64,000 nt of DNA, taken from the NCBI RefSeq assembly GCF_900120295.1, contig NZ_LT635469.1, positions 124,001 through 188,000 of the forward strand, given 5' to 3'. Shown in pieces: positions 45,596 to 54,966 of the stretch (the stretch's first letter is position 1; each line of letters starts with the position of its first letter). The stretch comes from Blautia sp. Marseille-P3201T. Lineage in GTDB: Bacteria > Bacillota > Clostridia > Lachnospirales > Lachnospiraceae. The notes under the pieces are model-generated. The model worked only from the letters and a program-made list of their open reading frames with translations, had not been told where the DNA came from and did no database searches. Both the position numbers and the translations under genes were made by a program.

Positions 45596-46775
45596 AAAAT
45601 TTTATATGGCTGCATCAATTATTCTGGTGGGAAACCTTTTGGGAATAGGGATTTTTATAAAAGAGGAAAAAGAAAAAAGTATGGAATATCTGGAAAGAAA
45701 TCCTTATGGGGAAGGGGCTTACGAGGAAACTCTTGTGGCAGAAACAAAAGGAAAAACACAGGAAATTACAGTATATGTAGATGAAAAAAATTACACAGAA
45801 AAAGAAATGATGGATTATATAAAAGAAGCGAAGCAAGAATTGAATCAATGGATAAAAAAGGTAGAAAAGAGGTGTGAGAATTTTGAATTTCCACAAACTT
45901 TAAAGGGAAACCCGGTGAGAATATCCTGGAGTACAGGAAATCCGGATATTTTAAGCTGGGAAGGTATACCGGGCAAAAATATTTCTGAAAATGGAGAAAA
46001 TGTGGAAATTATTGCTGCTATTTCTCTTGGAGAAGAAACAGAAATATGGAAAAAACAGATTATGGTATATCCACCAAAACTAAATGAAAGGGAAAAAATG
46101 CAGAGAGAAGTTCAAAAAGAAGCAGAGCTTTTAAGTAAAAATCCATCAGGGCCATTGTATCTGCCCCAGACTCTGGAAGGGGAAGAAATCCGTTATAAAA
46201 AAACAGGATCAAATACCGGAAGAATTGTGTGTTTTCTGTCTTTTGTTTTGGGCTTTGGAGTATATCCTTTACAAAAAGAAAAGGAAAAGAAGAAACAGGA
46301 GAGTATAAGAAAGGAGATGCAAAAAGATTATCCTGATATTATTCAGAAACTGGTACTATTTTTAAGGGCCGGATTTACCATACGAAGGGCTATGGAAAAA
46401 ATTGCAGAGGGATATTTACGAAGCAGAGAAAAGTATCAAATGAAAGAAAGGAGTGCTTATGAAGAAATTGTTCGTACCTGCAAAGAAATGCAGGGCGGGA
46501 TTTATGAAGCAGAGGCATATGAACGTTTCGGAGTCAGGTGTGAAGTCTCCCAATATAAAGTTTTGTCTGTTTTACTGGTGCAGAATTTAAAGAAAGGTAA
46601 CCAGAATTTATTGGAACTTTTAGAGAGAGAGGAGGCAGTGGCGGAAGATGAAAGAAAGCGCAGTGCAAAGGTAAGGGGAGAAGAAGCATCTACCAAGCTT
46701 TTGCTGCCTATGATGTTACAGTTGATTGTTGTGCTGATGATTTTGATGATACCCGCATTTTTTAGTTTTTTATAA
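45585..46775 (+). CDS. Tad platform protein TadC with an extracytoplasmic insert
   Basis: 396 residues from TTG 45585; an internal ATG (45606) is an alternative start. One membrane helix (about 5-25) is followed by about 180 residues predicted outside. This part includes a stretch resembling an atrophied bacterial Ig-like domain (FPQTLKGNPVRISWSTGNPD, then VEIIAAISLGEETEIWKKQI). A second helix then precedes the T2SS-F domain (DYPDIIQKLVLFLRAGFTIRRAMEKI ... LLVQNLKKGNQNLLELL) and C-terminal helices. The outer domain is not part of the classic TadC. Confidence 0.8.
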   Translation: MTFKKFYMAASIILVGNLLGIGIFIKEEKEKSMEYLERNPYGEGAYEETLVAETKGKTQEITVYVDEKNYTEKEMMDYIKEAKQELNQWIKKVEKRCENFEFPQTLKGNPVRISWSTGNPDILSWEGIPGKNISENGENVEIIAAISLGEETEIWKKQIMVYPPKLNEREKMQREVQKEAELLSKNPSGPLYLPQTLEGEEIRYKKTGSNTGRIVCFLSFVLGFGVYPLQKEKEKKKQESIRKEMQKDYPDIIQKLVLFLRAGFTIRRAMEKIAEGYLRSREKYQMKERSAYEEIVRTCKEMQGGIYEAEAYERFGVRCEVSQYKVLSVLLVQNLKKGNQNLLELLEREEAVAEDERKRSAKVRGEEASTKLLLPMMLQLIVVLMILMIPAFFSFL

Positions 46776-46791
46776 GACGGAGGTAGAGTAT

Positions 46792-46959
46792 ATGAGATTA
46801 TTAAAGGAATTTTGGCAGGAAGAAGACGCAGTTGGTGTAGTAGAAATTATATTGATACTGGTGGTCCTTATTGGACTGGTGTTAATTTTTAAGGAACAGC
46901 TTACTAGTTTGGTGAAAAGTATTTTATCAAAAATTACAAAGCAGAGTAACAGTATATAG
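46792..46959 (+). CDS. Flp-type pilin / Flp1-like subunit (55 aa)
   Basis: ATG 46792 follows ACGGAGG. The 55 residues read MRLLKEFWQEEDAVGVVEII, then a hydrophobic stretch ILVVLIGLVLIF and a short polar tail. The acidic-Gly-Val-Val-Glu junction before the hydrophobic helix is the processing-site pattern of Flp1-like pilins, with Glu five residues after the cleavage point. It is the likely main pilus subunit, placed between tadC and the pseudopilin genes. Confidence 0.85.
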   Translation: MRLLKEFWQEEDAVGVVEIILILVVLIGLVLIFKEQLTSLVKSILSKITKQSNSI

Positions 46960-46969
46960 AGGTGAAACA

Positions 46970-48337
46970 GTGAAGAAAAAGGGAAGTATGACAGTGGCCA
47001 TGAGCATTTTACTTTTGGTTTTGTTGTCACTGATTACCGTAAGTATTCAATCCTCACGAACAGCCTGTGCAAGAGCCCAGGCTGTTAATAGTATAGATAC
47101 AGGACTTTATTCACTTTTTTCGGAATATGATAAAGAACTTTTAGAAAAATATAATCTGTTTTTTCTGGATGCATCTTATCAGACAGGCTCTTTGCAGATT
47201 GCACAAGTGTTAAATCATTTAGAAGATTATATGAAACCGGTTTTAGGATCTGGTTTGACAAAATGTGCTGTGCAGATATGTGCAGCAGATGGATTTCGGA
47301 TTGCATCGGATAAAAACGGAGCAGCAGTAAAGAAGCAGATTGTTCGATACATGAAAGAAAATTTAGGAAATTCAGGAATAGAGACATTGTTAAAGAAGAC
47401 AGAGGAAGAAAAAGAGGTTTTAGAAAAACAGGAAAATATAAAAAATGGAGGAATGGAAGAGATAAATCCTGAATTGACAGCACCTATGCCTGAAATTTCA
47501 GAAACAAATAATCCTTTAGAAATTATAAAAAGTTTTAAGAAAAATGGATTTATATCCTTTGTATTGCCTGATGGTGTAGATATATCAGAAAAAACAGTGG
47601 ATTTGTCTGCTCTTTTATCAAAAAGGGAAAGACAGCAAGGTGTAGGAGAGTTTCCAGAACTGGAAACGGAGGAAGGATTTGCCGATAAAGTTTTTATTCA
47701 GGAATATGCCTTTGAGAAATTTAAGAGTTTTACAGATAGAATGGAAACGCCGTTGTCTTATGAAATTGAATATCTTTTAGGAGGGAAAGGAAGTGACAGA
47801 GAAAATTTGTCTTCTGTTGTAAAAAAACTTATTTTACTTCGCGAAATCAGTAATGTGGCATTTTTATATACTAATCCAGAGAAAAGAGGAGAGATTGCGG
47901 CATGTGCTTCTGCTTTGTCATTTCTTTTATTAGTACCAGAAGGAATGACTTTTGTGCAAGGTGTTCTTGCAGCTGGATGGGCATATATTGAAAGCATTGC
48001 AGATGTAAAAATTTTACTTTCAGGAGGACGTGTTCCATTAGTAAAAAGTTCAGACAGCTGGAATACCCAACTTTCCAATTTAAAAGGAAATGTGGATAAT
48101 CATGGCGGAAAAGGCGCTGAGTATGAAGAATATTTAAGAATTTTATTGACGAGTTTGCCGGAAGAAAAGCTGGTGCTGCGTATTATGGATATGATAGAAC
48201 TTAATCTGCGACAAGAAGAAGGAAGAGAAAGTTTTCTATTTGATGCCTGTATTGATACTATTGCAGTAAGTTTTCAACTTGCAGGACCAGATAACCGCTT
48301 ATGGCAGGCAGAAAGAATATACTCATACGATATGTAA
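46970..48337 (+). CDS. Tad-associated secreted protein (DUF5702-like)
   Basis: 455 residues, GTG start after AGAGGTGA. A short basic N-terminus and one hydrophobic helix (KKKGSMTVAMSILLLVLLSLITVSIQ) resemble a TadG/TadE-type anchor. A long, mostly helical outer region begins with RTACARAQAVNSIDTGLYSLFSEYDKELLEKYNLFFLD, which I recall as the DUF5702 pattern found in Firmicutes Tad clusters. Its role is probably as a minor pilus or assembly component. Confidence 0.75.
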   Translation: MKKKGSMTVAMSILLLVLLSLITVSIQSSRTACARAQAVNSIDTGLYSLFSEYDKELLEKYNLFFLDASYQTGSLQIAQVLNHLEDYMKPVLGSGLTKCAVQICAADGFRIASDKNGAAVKKQIVRYMKENLGNSGIETLLKKTEEEKEVLEKQENIKNGGMEEINPELTAPMPEISETNNPLEIIKSFKKNGFISFVLPDGVDISEKTVDLSALLSKRERQQGVGEFPELETEEGFADKVFIQEYAFEKFKSFTDRMETPLSYEIEYLLGGKGSDRENLSSVVKKLILLREISNVAFLYTNPEKRGEIAACASALSFLLLVPEGMTFVQGVLAAGWAYIESIADVKILLSGGRVPLVKSSDSWNTQLSNLKGNVDNHGGKGAEYEEYLRILLTSLPEEKLVLRIMDMIELNLRQEEGRESFLFDACIDTIAVSFQLAGPDNRLWQAERIYSYDM

Positions 48338-48366
48338 ATATAGATGGAAAAGGAGGCGGAAGACTT

Positions 48367-49173
48367 ATGAAACAGAAGAAAAGGAAAAAGGAGGTGCAAG
48401 TTCTCCGGCGAAAGGCAAGTCTGACTGTGGAATGCGCTGTTATTCTGCCTCTTTTCTTTTTCACTGTGGTGATATTGGCAGGCCTTTTGGACTTATATAG
48501 AACAACTACCATGATACAAAGCACTTTATGTGAGAGTGCAAAAGAATTGGGAATGTATGCTTACTGCAAAGAGGAAGATATGCAGTCTCCGGTGGGGATG
48601 GTAAGTAACAGTGTTTGCCAAATTTATACGAAGAGAAAAATAAACAAAAACCTGGCAGGAGAAAACCTGATGGGAGTTGTAGGCGGTATAGATGGGATAC
48701 AGCTTATACAATCTTCATATAAGGATGAAAGGATTTCTCTGAAAGCTTCTTTTTTATATAAAATACCATTTGCTTTTCTGCGGAGTTTTCCAATCCGAAT
48801 ACAGATAGAAGGGGGAACAAGAGCGTGGGTTGGATATGTTCCCGGTGAGGAAAATTTTCAGACAGAGGAAATGGTATATGTTACAGACTGGGAAAGCGTT
48901 TATCATACAAGCAGTTCCTGTAGTCATTTGAAACTTTCTGTACAGAGTGTGCCTTATTCTGCAGCTGAGAAAAGAAAAAATATTTATGGGGAAAAATATC
49001 ATAGGTGTGAAAAATGCATGAAATCAGAGAGCAGTCCGGGGGTTGTTTTTATTACTCCTACGGGAGATTGTTATCATCAAGATAGGGAATGTGGCGGACT
49101 GACACGTCATGTGAAATTGGTGAAGAAATCGCAGGTACAGCATTTAAGAGCCTGTGAAAGATGTGGAGGATAA
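48367..49173 (+). CDS. TadE-like pseudopilin with two Cys/His-rich C-terminal repeats
   Basis: 268 residues; ATG 48367 follows AAGGAGG. The N-terminal RRKASLTVECAVILPLFFFTVVILAGL is a TadE-type processing and membrane segment. The C-terminal third has two related units. The first runs from YHTSSSCSHLKL to HRCEKCM, the second from CYHQDRECGGLTRH to RACERCGG. Each has a His, one or two Cys, then a Cys-x2-Cys about 25 residues later, a pattern that could bind zinc. This tail is not usual for TadE. Confidence 0.8.
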   Translation: MKQKKRKKEVQVLRRKASLTVECAVILPLFFFTVVILAGLLDLYRTTTMIQSTLCESAKELGMYAYCKEEDMQSPVGMVSNSVCQIYTKRKINKNLAGENLMGVVGGIDGIQLIQSSYKDERISLKASFLYKIPFAFLRSFPIRIQIEGGTRAWVGYVPGEENFQTEEMVYVTDWESVYHTSSSCSHLKLSVQSVPYSAAEKRKNIYGEKYHRCEKCMKSESSPGVVFITPTGDCYHQDRECGGLTRHVKLVKKSQVQHLRACERCGG

Positions 49174-49177
49174 CATT

Positions 49178-49624
49178 ATGAAAGAGAAATGGCTGGTACA
49201 TATGTGCATTCTTTTGCTATGTAGTGTGGAAGATACGAAGAGAAAGAGTATTGCTTTGTGGAAAATTTGTACCTACGGAATTTTCGCAGTTGGAATGTTT
49301 ATAGGAGAAATTTATTTTCAAAGTGCGAACATATATGACAGGTTAATAACTGCCGGTGCAGGAAGTATTCCGGGAATTATTTTATTTATTATCAGTAAAG
49401 TATCTGCACAGTCAATAGGATATGGAGATTGTTGGATGATAATGATTATGGGAGCTTCTGTGGGGATATGGAACACTTTGGGAATTTTAGCGCAGGCATT
49501 TTTAGGCATTTTTCTATGGGCGGCGTTGATTTTTATAAGAAAAAAAGGCAGCAGAAGCCAGGAGCTTCCTTTTCTTCCTTTTTTAGCAATGGGAATGGCA
49601 GGTGCTTATACGTGGATGGTATGA
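49178..49624 (+). CDS. Second A24-type prepilin peptidase-like protein
   Basis: 148 residues from ATG 49178 after GGAGG, with about five membrane helices. SVEDTKRKSIALW gives the first Asp and SIGYGDCWMIMIMGA the GxGD-type second Asp of A24 peptidases. The cluster therefore encodes two such enzymes. This one sits between two pseudopilin genes and may serve them. It overlaps the next gene by four bases. Confidence 0.75.
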   Translation: MKEKWLVHMCILLLCSVEDTKRKSIALWKICTYGIFAVGMFIGEIYFQSANIYDRLITAGAGSIPGIILFIISKVSAQSIGYGDCWMIMIMGASVGIWNTLGILAQAFLGIFLWAALIFIRKKGSRSQELPFLPFLAMGMAGAYTWMV

Positions 49625-50028
49625 AAAAGACAAGTCTTAAAGGAAGTTATACAGTAGAAATGGCATTGATAAGTGGCGTGTGGCTGTTAGTGATTTTTTC
49701 TTCACTGTTTCTAATTTGGGGCACACAGATAAAAGTTTGGAAAACAGCGCAGATATGTGAACTTTCTGTATATGGAAGTGGACAGGCAGTAATAAATGAG
49801 GGCAGTGCAGTGGAAAAAACAAAGCAAAAAGCAGCAGAGATGCAGGAAACGTATAGTATAAGCGGAGGGAAAAAAGAAATTTCTGTGGCTTTTCAGCAGA
49901 ATTTTAAAATCCCTTTTCAAAATTTGAATTGGAATATGGAACAGAAGTGGAAAAGTAAAGTGATAAAGCCAGTAGAATTCATTGAAAAAGTACAAAAGTA
50001 TCGTAGATTTTCTGAAAATATCAAATAA
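49621..50028 (+). CDS. TadE-like pseudopilin (135 aa)
   Basis: ATG 49621 overlaps the previous stop. KKTSLKGSYTVEMALISGVWLLVIFSSLFLIWG is a TadE-type leader (Gly-Ser-Tyr-Thr-Val-Glu) and membrane helix. The remaining 100 residues are a polar outer domain with no recognised motif. It is a likely minor pilin. Confidence 0.8.
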   Translation: MKKTSLKGSYTVEMALISGVWLLVIFSSLFLIWGTQIKVWKTAQICELSVYGSGQAVINEGSAVEKTKQKAAEMQETYSISGGKKEISVAFQQNFKIPFQNLNWNMEQKWKSKVIKPVEFIEKVQKYRRFSENIK

Positions 50029-50049
50029 AAAAGAAGGGGGTCAAGCACT

Positions 50050-51294
50050 TTGAAGGTTAGTTTTAAACGAAATATGAGTTGTAATTTTGCTGTTTTGCCA
50101 CTGGAAAATCCTTTAAAAGATAATTATCAAACTCATATTTTATTAGAAAATCAGGTGCCGGGGCTGCTCCCCTGTAAGATGCAGCGAATAAATGGGAAAG
50201 AATATCTTTACTATGAAATTACCGGAAATCAGAGTCTTGAAAATCTATATGAAAAGGAAAAATTTGATAGGCAGGCGTTAAAGGAGCTTTTCCTGCAAAT
50301 CACTGCGGTTTTAGAGAAATTAGATGAATATTTGTTAAATAGAGATTTTTTATTGCTAAATCCTATGTATATATATCAAAATCTGGATCAGGATAAATAT
50401 TCTTTTTTCTGGTTTCCGGAACAGACGAATACTATAGAGCAGGAATTCTGTGCCCTTACGGAATATCTGTTACCTAAAATTAATCATCAAGACAGAGGTG
50501 CAGTGACCATTGGATATGGTATGCATAAACTTTCTGTAGAAAATCGTATTCAGCCAGAATGTATCCGAAAGCTTATCTATGAGGAAAAAGAAGAAAGAAA
50601 TACTATATTTGAAGCAAAAAAAGAGGAAGAAAAAATAGAAAGACAAAAGATTTTAGACGATTTTTATAAGGAAGAGGAAGAAGAGGAGACTCCGGGGAAG
50701 AAGATATTTTTTATTGGAATTTTTTTCGCAATAGGAGTGGTGATATTAGGAGCAAGATATTTATCCGGCAGGGGGATACGTTATTTAGGAATTTCGACAG
50801 TTATAATTATTGCTTTTATCATTGCACTGAGCGTATTGATTTATATTTTGAAATACAGAAAACAAGATTTAGAAAATAATGATATTGCATTTGTCGCAAA
50901 GCCAGAAGAAAAAGAACAAGAGGGAATATCAGAAGAGCTTGGCAGAACTGTACTTTTACAGTCAGAAACAAAAGGAAAATCATATCTTTTAGAAATCGAA
51001 ACAGGAAAGAAGTTTTTTCTGGAAAAAGAAAATATAATTATAGGGAGTCAAAGAGAAAAAGTAGACATTTATTTAAACGTTTCGACAATTAGTCGTATTC
51101 ATGCAAAGATTATTTTTCGCGACAACCAAGTATTTTTAGTTGATTTAAATTCCAGAAATGGAACGATGTTAGATGGAGAAATGTTGCAGCCGGAAACAGA
51201 ATATTTACTAAAAGAAGAGAATATTATTGTTTTTGCAGAAAAAAAGTATTTATATATTGACAAATATAATGCTGACTTTGGAAAAATATGGTAA
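50050..51294 (+). CDS. Membrane protein with N-terminal DUF6382-like and C-terminal FHA domain
   Basis: 414 residues, TTG start after AAGGGGG. Residues 1-185 resemble the DUF6382 region and vaguely recall the pseudokinase part of EssB-type proteins (YYEITGNQSLENLYEKEKFDRQALKELFLQI ... NPMYIYQN). A Lys/Glu linker and two membrane helices (about 220-275) follow. The C-terminal FHA domain has IIIGSQREKVDIYL, ISRIHAKI and DLNSRNGTMLDGE, including the Arg, Ser-Arg-His and Asn residues that read phosphothreonine. It suggests phospho-control of the Tad machine. Confidence 0.8.
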   Translation: MKVSFKRNMSCNFAVLPLENPLKDNYQTHILLENQVPGLLPCKMQRINGKEYLYYEITGNQSLENLYEKEKFDRQALKELFLQITAVLEKLDEYLLNRDFLLLNPMYIYQNLDQDKYSFFWFPEQTNTIEQEFCALTEYLLPKINHQDRGAVTIGYGMHKLSVENRIQPECIRKLIYEEKEERNTIFEAKKEEEKIERQKILDDFYKEEEEEETPGKKIFFIGIFFAIGVVILGARYLSGRGIRYLGISTVIIIAFIIALSVLIYILKYRKQDLENNDIAFVAKPEEKEQEGISEELGRTVLLQSETKGKSYLLEIETGKKFFLEKENIIIGSQREKVDIYLNVSTISRIHAKIIFRDNQVFLVDLNSRNGTMLDGEMLQPETEYLLKEENIIVFAEKKYLYIDKYNADFGKIW

Positions 51295-51346
51295 GATAGG
51301 AAAGACAAGAAAAAAGATAGATAACCATGGAACTAAAAGGAGAATG

Positions 51347-51955
51347 ATGAATACAAGAAATGAAATCAGATATTTTCTGAAAAAAAGAAAAGAAGTTCCA
51401 ATAAATACTATTTTAATTGGAAGTAATTTATTGTTGTTTCTTTTGGTAGAATTAACAGGCTCATCTCTGGACAGCTATCATATTCTACAATGGGGCGGAG
51501 GTTATACACCTGCAATTTTACAAGGGCATGAATACTATCGTCTGGTATCATCCATGTTTTTACACTTTGGTATTCAGCATTTGGGAAACAACATGCTGGT
51601 TCTCTTGTTTTTGGGAGATTGTCTAGAAAGAAATATAGGCAAAATAAAATATTTGCTTATTTATTTCTTAGGCGGTATTGGAGCAAATATATTGTCTTTG
51701 TGCCTGGAGATAAAAAGTGGCAAATATTTTATTTCAGCAGGAGCGTCCGGTGCAGTTTTTGCAGTAATTGGTGCTCTTATCTATATTGTTATTGCCAATA
51801 GAGGACGAATAGAAAACTTTACTACCCGACAGCTGGTTATTATGGCAGGGTTAAGTTTGTACTTTGGAATGACAAGTATAGGTGTAGATAATGCAGCACA
51901 TTTTGGTGGCTTAATAAGCGGATTTGTATTAGCATTTTTGGTTCACAGGCAGTAG
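51347..51955 (+). CDS. Rhomboid family intramembrane serine protease
   Basis: 202 residues, six membrane helices. The catalytic Ser is in GASGAVFAVIGAL and the His in NAAHFGGLISGFVLAF, with the oxyanion-site HLGNNMLVL. ATG 51347 follows AAAAGGAG. It lies 52 bases after the FHA gene and is the last plus-strand gene of the cluster. Its 3' end overlaps the opposing kinase gene by 27 bases. A role in pilus processing is possible but not shown. Confidence 0.93.
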   Translation: MNTRNEIRYFLKKRKEVPINTILIGSNLLLFLLVELTGSSLDSYHILQWGGGYTPAILQGHEYYRLVSSMFLHFGIQHLGNNMLVLLFLGDCLERNIGKIKYLLIYFLGGIGANILSLCLEIKSGKYFISAGASGAVFAVIGALIYIVIANRGRIENFTTRQLVIMAGLSLYFGMTSIGVDNAAHFGGLISGFVLAFLVHRQ

Positions 51956-52666
51956 GACGGTAAATTCGGTACCTTTTTCGGGAACGGATTGAAAAGAAAT
52001 ACTGCCATTGTGTGCCTCTGCAATTCTTTTACAAATGGGAAGGCCAAGACCGGTACCTTCTTGTTTATGGGTAATAAATGGCTCAAAAAGATCTTCTTGA
52101 TATGGAAGTGGAATACCACCGCCGTTGTCCCTGACAGAAAAAGCAAGCTGATTTTGTCTTGAGGTTAAGGAGCAATAAATCGTTCCGTTTGATTTAATTG
52201 CTTCTGAAGCATTTCTTAAGAGATTTAAAATCAGTTGTGACATTTTAGTTTTATCTGCCTGGATAACAGGTAAGTCTGACTCAATGTTTAAAACAAGAGA
52301 AATATTACGGTTCTCTAAAGATGGCAAAATTGAAGCACTCAGATTTTCCACAAGTTTTGAAAGATTTAGTTCTTGAAGGTTTAATTTTCCAGAATTGTTA
52401 AAACTGGAAAATTCATTGAGAAGCGTTTTTAGAAAATCCATATTTTCCATAATTTTTTCCCAGTATTTGTCTTCCTTTAATTCGGGATGATGGGACTCTA
52501 ATAGTTGTAAAAAACTATTAATTAGTGTTACCGGATTACGAATTTCATGAGAAACATGAGATAGTGTAAAGTGTTGCTGCATTTGGAGATCTTCGTATAA
52601 CTGACGATAATCAGGTTCCTCTTTTGCAGTAATATTTTGATTGGAATGGTTTATTTTAGTATCCAT
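51929..52666 (-). CDS. Soluble sensor histidine kinase
   Basis: 245 residues with no membrane segment and no evident sensor domain. A short N-terminal region is followed by the His-phosphotransfer helix (FTLSHVSHEIRNPVTLI) and an ATPase domain with LLRNASEAI, DNGGGIP and GTGLGLPICKRIAEAHNG. No response regulator gene is adjacent. It may act in a phosphorelay such as sporulation or with a distant partner. Confidence 0.9.
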   Translation of the reverse strand: MDTKINHSNQNITAKEEPDYRQLYEDLQMQQHFTLSHVSHEIRNPVTLINSFLQLLESHHPELKEDKYWEKIMENMDFLKTLLNEFSSFNNSGKLNLQELNLSKLVENLSASILPSLENRNISLVLNIESDLPVIQADKTKMSQLILNLLRNASEAIKSNGTIYCSLTSRQNQLAFSVRDNGGGIPLPYQEDLFEPFITHKQEGTGLGLPICKRIAEAHNGSISFQSVPEKGTEFTVLLPVNQKC

Positions 52667-52815
52667 AGTTACCCCCTCTTTATTTTGTCAAAAACAAGTG
52701 TAACATCCCTGTTTTTAAATAGCAAATAGTTTTATATGCCAAAAAAAGTCAAAATTCGACAAAATAGAAGTAATATTTATGGTATTTTATTCGGATATAT
52801 AGGTGAAAGGAGATT

Positions 52816-53229
52816 ATGAAAATGAAAGACTGTATTTTTTGCAAAATTGCAAATGGAGAAATATCAGCTGCAACACTTTATGAGGACCAGGACTTTAGAG
52901 TAATCTTAGACTTGGGGCCTGCCAGCAAGGGACATGCTCTAATTCTGCCAAAGGCTCACTTTGAGAATTTGTATGAATTACCTGATGATTTGGCAGGAAA
53001 AGCTTTGATATTAGCAAAAGAAGTGACAAAGAAAATGAAAAAAGTGTTAAATTGTGATGGCTACAATGTAGTACAAAACAATGGAACAGCAGCAGGTCAA
53101 ACGGTATTTCATTTCCACATGCATTTAATTCCAAGGAATGAAAATGATGGTGTGGGAATTACATGGGAACCAGGCACTCTTAAACCAGAAGATAGAGATG
53201 AAATTTTAAAAAAATTTTCTCAGGTCTAG
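52816..53229 (+). CDS. HIT family protein
   Basis: 137 residues. CIFCKIANGEISAATLYED at the start holds a zinc-type Cys pair, and the catalytic histidine triad is in GQTVFHFHMHLIPR. HIT proteins hydrolyse or transfer nucleotide phosphates such as Ap4A or AMP-lysine. It starts after AAAGGAG. The sigma factor gene begins 10 bases after its stop. Confidence 0.95.
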   Translation: MKMKDCIFCKIANGEISAATLYEDQDFRVILDLGPASKGHALILPKAHFENLYELPDDLAGKALILAKEVTKKMKKVLNCDGYNVVQNNGTAAGQTVFHFHMHLIPRNENDGVGITWEPGTLKPEDRDEILKKFSQV

Positions 53230-53239
53230 AATTTAGAAG

Positions 53240-53812
53240 ATGGATAGAGAGATGACAGAAGATAAGTTTCATGAAATCTATCGTCAGCATTATCAAATGG
53301 TGAAAAAGGTAGTGTATAGTATTCTGCATGATATTGACTTCTCAGAAGATGTAAGTCAGGAAGTTTTTATTTCATTCTTCAAAAAGGCAGATACGGTACA
53401 GGAAGAATACTACAAGCAGTGGTTGATAGTAAATGCAAAAAGAAAAGCCATTGACTTTTGCAGAAAATCATATCAAATACACGAGGTGGCTGCCAGTTCT
53501 TCAAGCGAAGAGGAACTTTTCACAGAGGAGGGTGTTCTGTGGACTTCAAATCACGCAGGAGAACAAGTATCTGTGGAAGAGGAAACAACGAACAAACTCG
53601 TTATGCAGGAATTTACGGGGAGATTGTTTGAAGATTTGGAAAAGAAGAACAGCCAATGGTATGAAATTGTTATGAGGATGAATGTAGAAGGCAAGGGCGC
53701 ATTAGAAACTGCCCGTGCCCTTGGCATTTCAGTTGAAAGTCTGAGAGCCAAAAGGCACAGGATAAAAGTTTGGATTAATAAGTATTACAGACACAAGTTT
53801 GAAGACTTATAA
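53240..53812 (+). CDS. ECF-type sigma-70 family sigma factor
   Basis: 190 residues. Region 2: [42 protein letters not shown]. Region 4: [27 protein letters not shown], a helix-turn-helix. ATG 53252 is an alternative start. A DUF4367-like putative anti-sigma gene lies at 54967, but murG sits between on the other strand, which is unusual for a sigma/anti-sigma pair. Confidence 0.88.
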   Translation: MDREMTEDKFHEIYRQHYQMVKKVVYSILHDIDFSEDVSQEVFISFFKKADTVQEEYYKQWLIVNAKRKAIDFCRKSYQIHEVAASSSSEEELFTEEGVLWTSNHAGEQVSVEEETTNKLVMQEFTGRLFEDLEKKNSQWYEIVMRMNVEGKGALETARALGISVESLRAKRHRIKVWINKYYRHKFEDL

Positions 53813-54880
53813 AGTCTTCTTTACTGCATCTTCAAAGAGCTGGACAATCTGATTAATAGAGTCCTTATGCTTACTGGAAGACATAGCTGTAATATAAGTT
53901 TCTCGATTTTCATACAAATCACGGACAGCGCTTAATAAAGTGTTATCAGTAAGTTCTTCTTCTTCCAGAACTTTGCTATAACCAAGCTGTTCAAAGGAGC
54001 GGGCATTTAAAATCTGGTCCCCGCGGCTGGCACGTGCAGAAAGCGGAATTAAAAGATTAGGCTTATTTAAAGCACTAAGCTCACAGATTGCGTTTGCACC
54101 TGCACGAGAGATAACAAGATCAGCTAAAGCAAATAAATCAGCAAGTTCTTGTTTGATATATTCATATTGTACATATCCTTTGATGTTAGTTAAAGTTTCG
54201 TCAACTTTACCCTTTCCACAGAGGTGAATTACCTGAAAATCTTTTAATAATTCAGGAAGAACTTTTCTTACTGCTTCATTAACAGTAGCAGCACCCAGAC
54301 TTCCGCCAATGATAAGGATTACAGGTTTTTTATTAGAAAGGCCTGTAAAAGCCAGAGCTTTTTCCGGGCTTCCTTCTAGTAATTCCTGGCGTATGGGTGT
54401 TCCGGTAAGAATAGCCTTGTCCTCTGGTAAATGAGAAACAGTTTCAGGGAAGTTGCAGCAGACCTTTGTTGCAAAAGGAAGGGATATTTTGTTAGCCAGT
54501 CCCGGAGTCATGTCGGACTCATGAATGAAAGTAGGTATGTGTTTTTTACTTGCTGCAATAACAACAGGTACAGTAACAAAACCGCCTTTTGAAAATACGA
54601 CATCAGGTTTTAACTGCTTCATTAATTTTTTAGCTTCAAAGAAGCCTTTTATAACTCTGAACGGGTCAGTAAAGTTTTTAACATCAAAGTAACGGCGTAA
54701 TTTACCGGATGAAATTCCATAGTAAGGAATGCCCAGTTCTTCAATGAGCTTTCTTTCCATGCCTTCGTAAGAGCCGATATAAGAAATTTGGTATCCGAGC
54801 TCTTTCAAGCGTGGGATCATAGCTATATTTGGGGTAACGTGTCCGGCAGTTCCACCGCCGGTAAGTACGATATGTTTCAT
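53807..54880 (-). CDS. murG: UDP-GlcNAc:undecaprenyl-PP-MurNAc-pentapeptide GlcNAc transferase MurG
   Basis: 357 residues, GT28 family. It makes lipid II from lipid I at the inner face of the membrane. Motifs: [46 protein letters not shown] and [18 protein letters not shown] 54880 follows AGGAGG; the longer frame is discarded. It is separated from any dcw-type genes. Its 3' end overlaps the sigma gene by six bases. Confidence 0.96.
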   Translation of the reverse strand: MKHIVLTGGGTAGHVTPNIAMIPRLKELGYQISYIGSYEGMERKLIEELGIPYYGISSGKLRRYFDVKNFTDPFRVIKGFFEAKKLMKQLKPDVVFSKGGFVTVPVVIAASKKHIPTFIHESDMTPGLANKISLPFATKVCCNFPETVSHLPEDKAILTGTPIRQELLEGSPEKALAFTGLSNKKPVILIIGGSLGAATVNEAVRKVLPELLKDFQVIHLCGKGKVDETLTNIKGYVQYEYIKQELADLFALADLVISRAGANAICELSALNKPNLLIPLSARASRGDQILNARSFEQLGYSKVLEEEELTDNTLLSAVRDLYENRETYITAMSSSKHKDSINQIVQLFEDAVKKTL

Positions 54881-54966
54881 GGTGTTCCTCCTGATTAGTT
54901 CAAAATAGTAACTATAAGATAATATGATACAGTTATGAAAAAAAGTCAAGGAAAGATAGGAGTTTC

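Noticed and set aside
53688-53706. GAAGGCAAGGGCGCATTAG inside the sigma factor gene resembles the ANTAR hexaloop motif.
   Set aside because: The 3' arm does not pair (GCATTA instead of GTCTTT), it lies within a coding region 4 helix, and no terminator follows.
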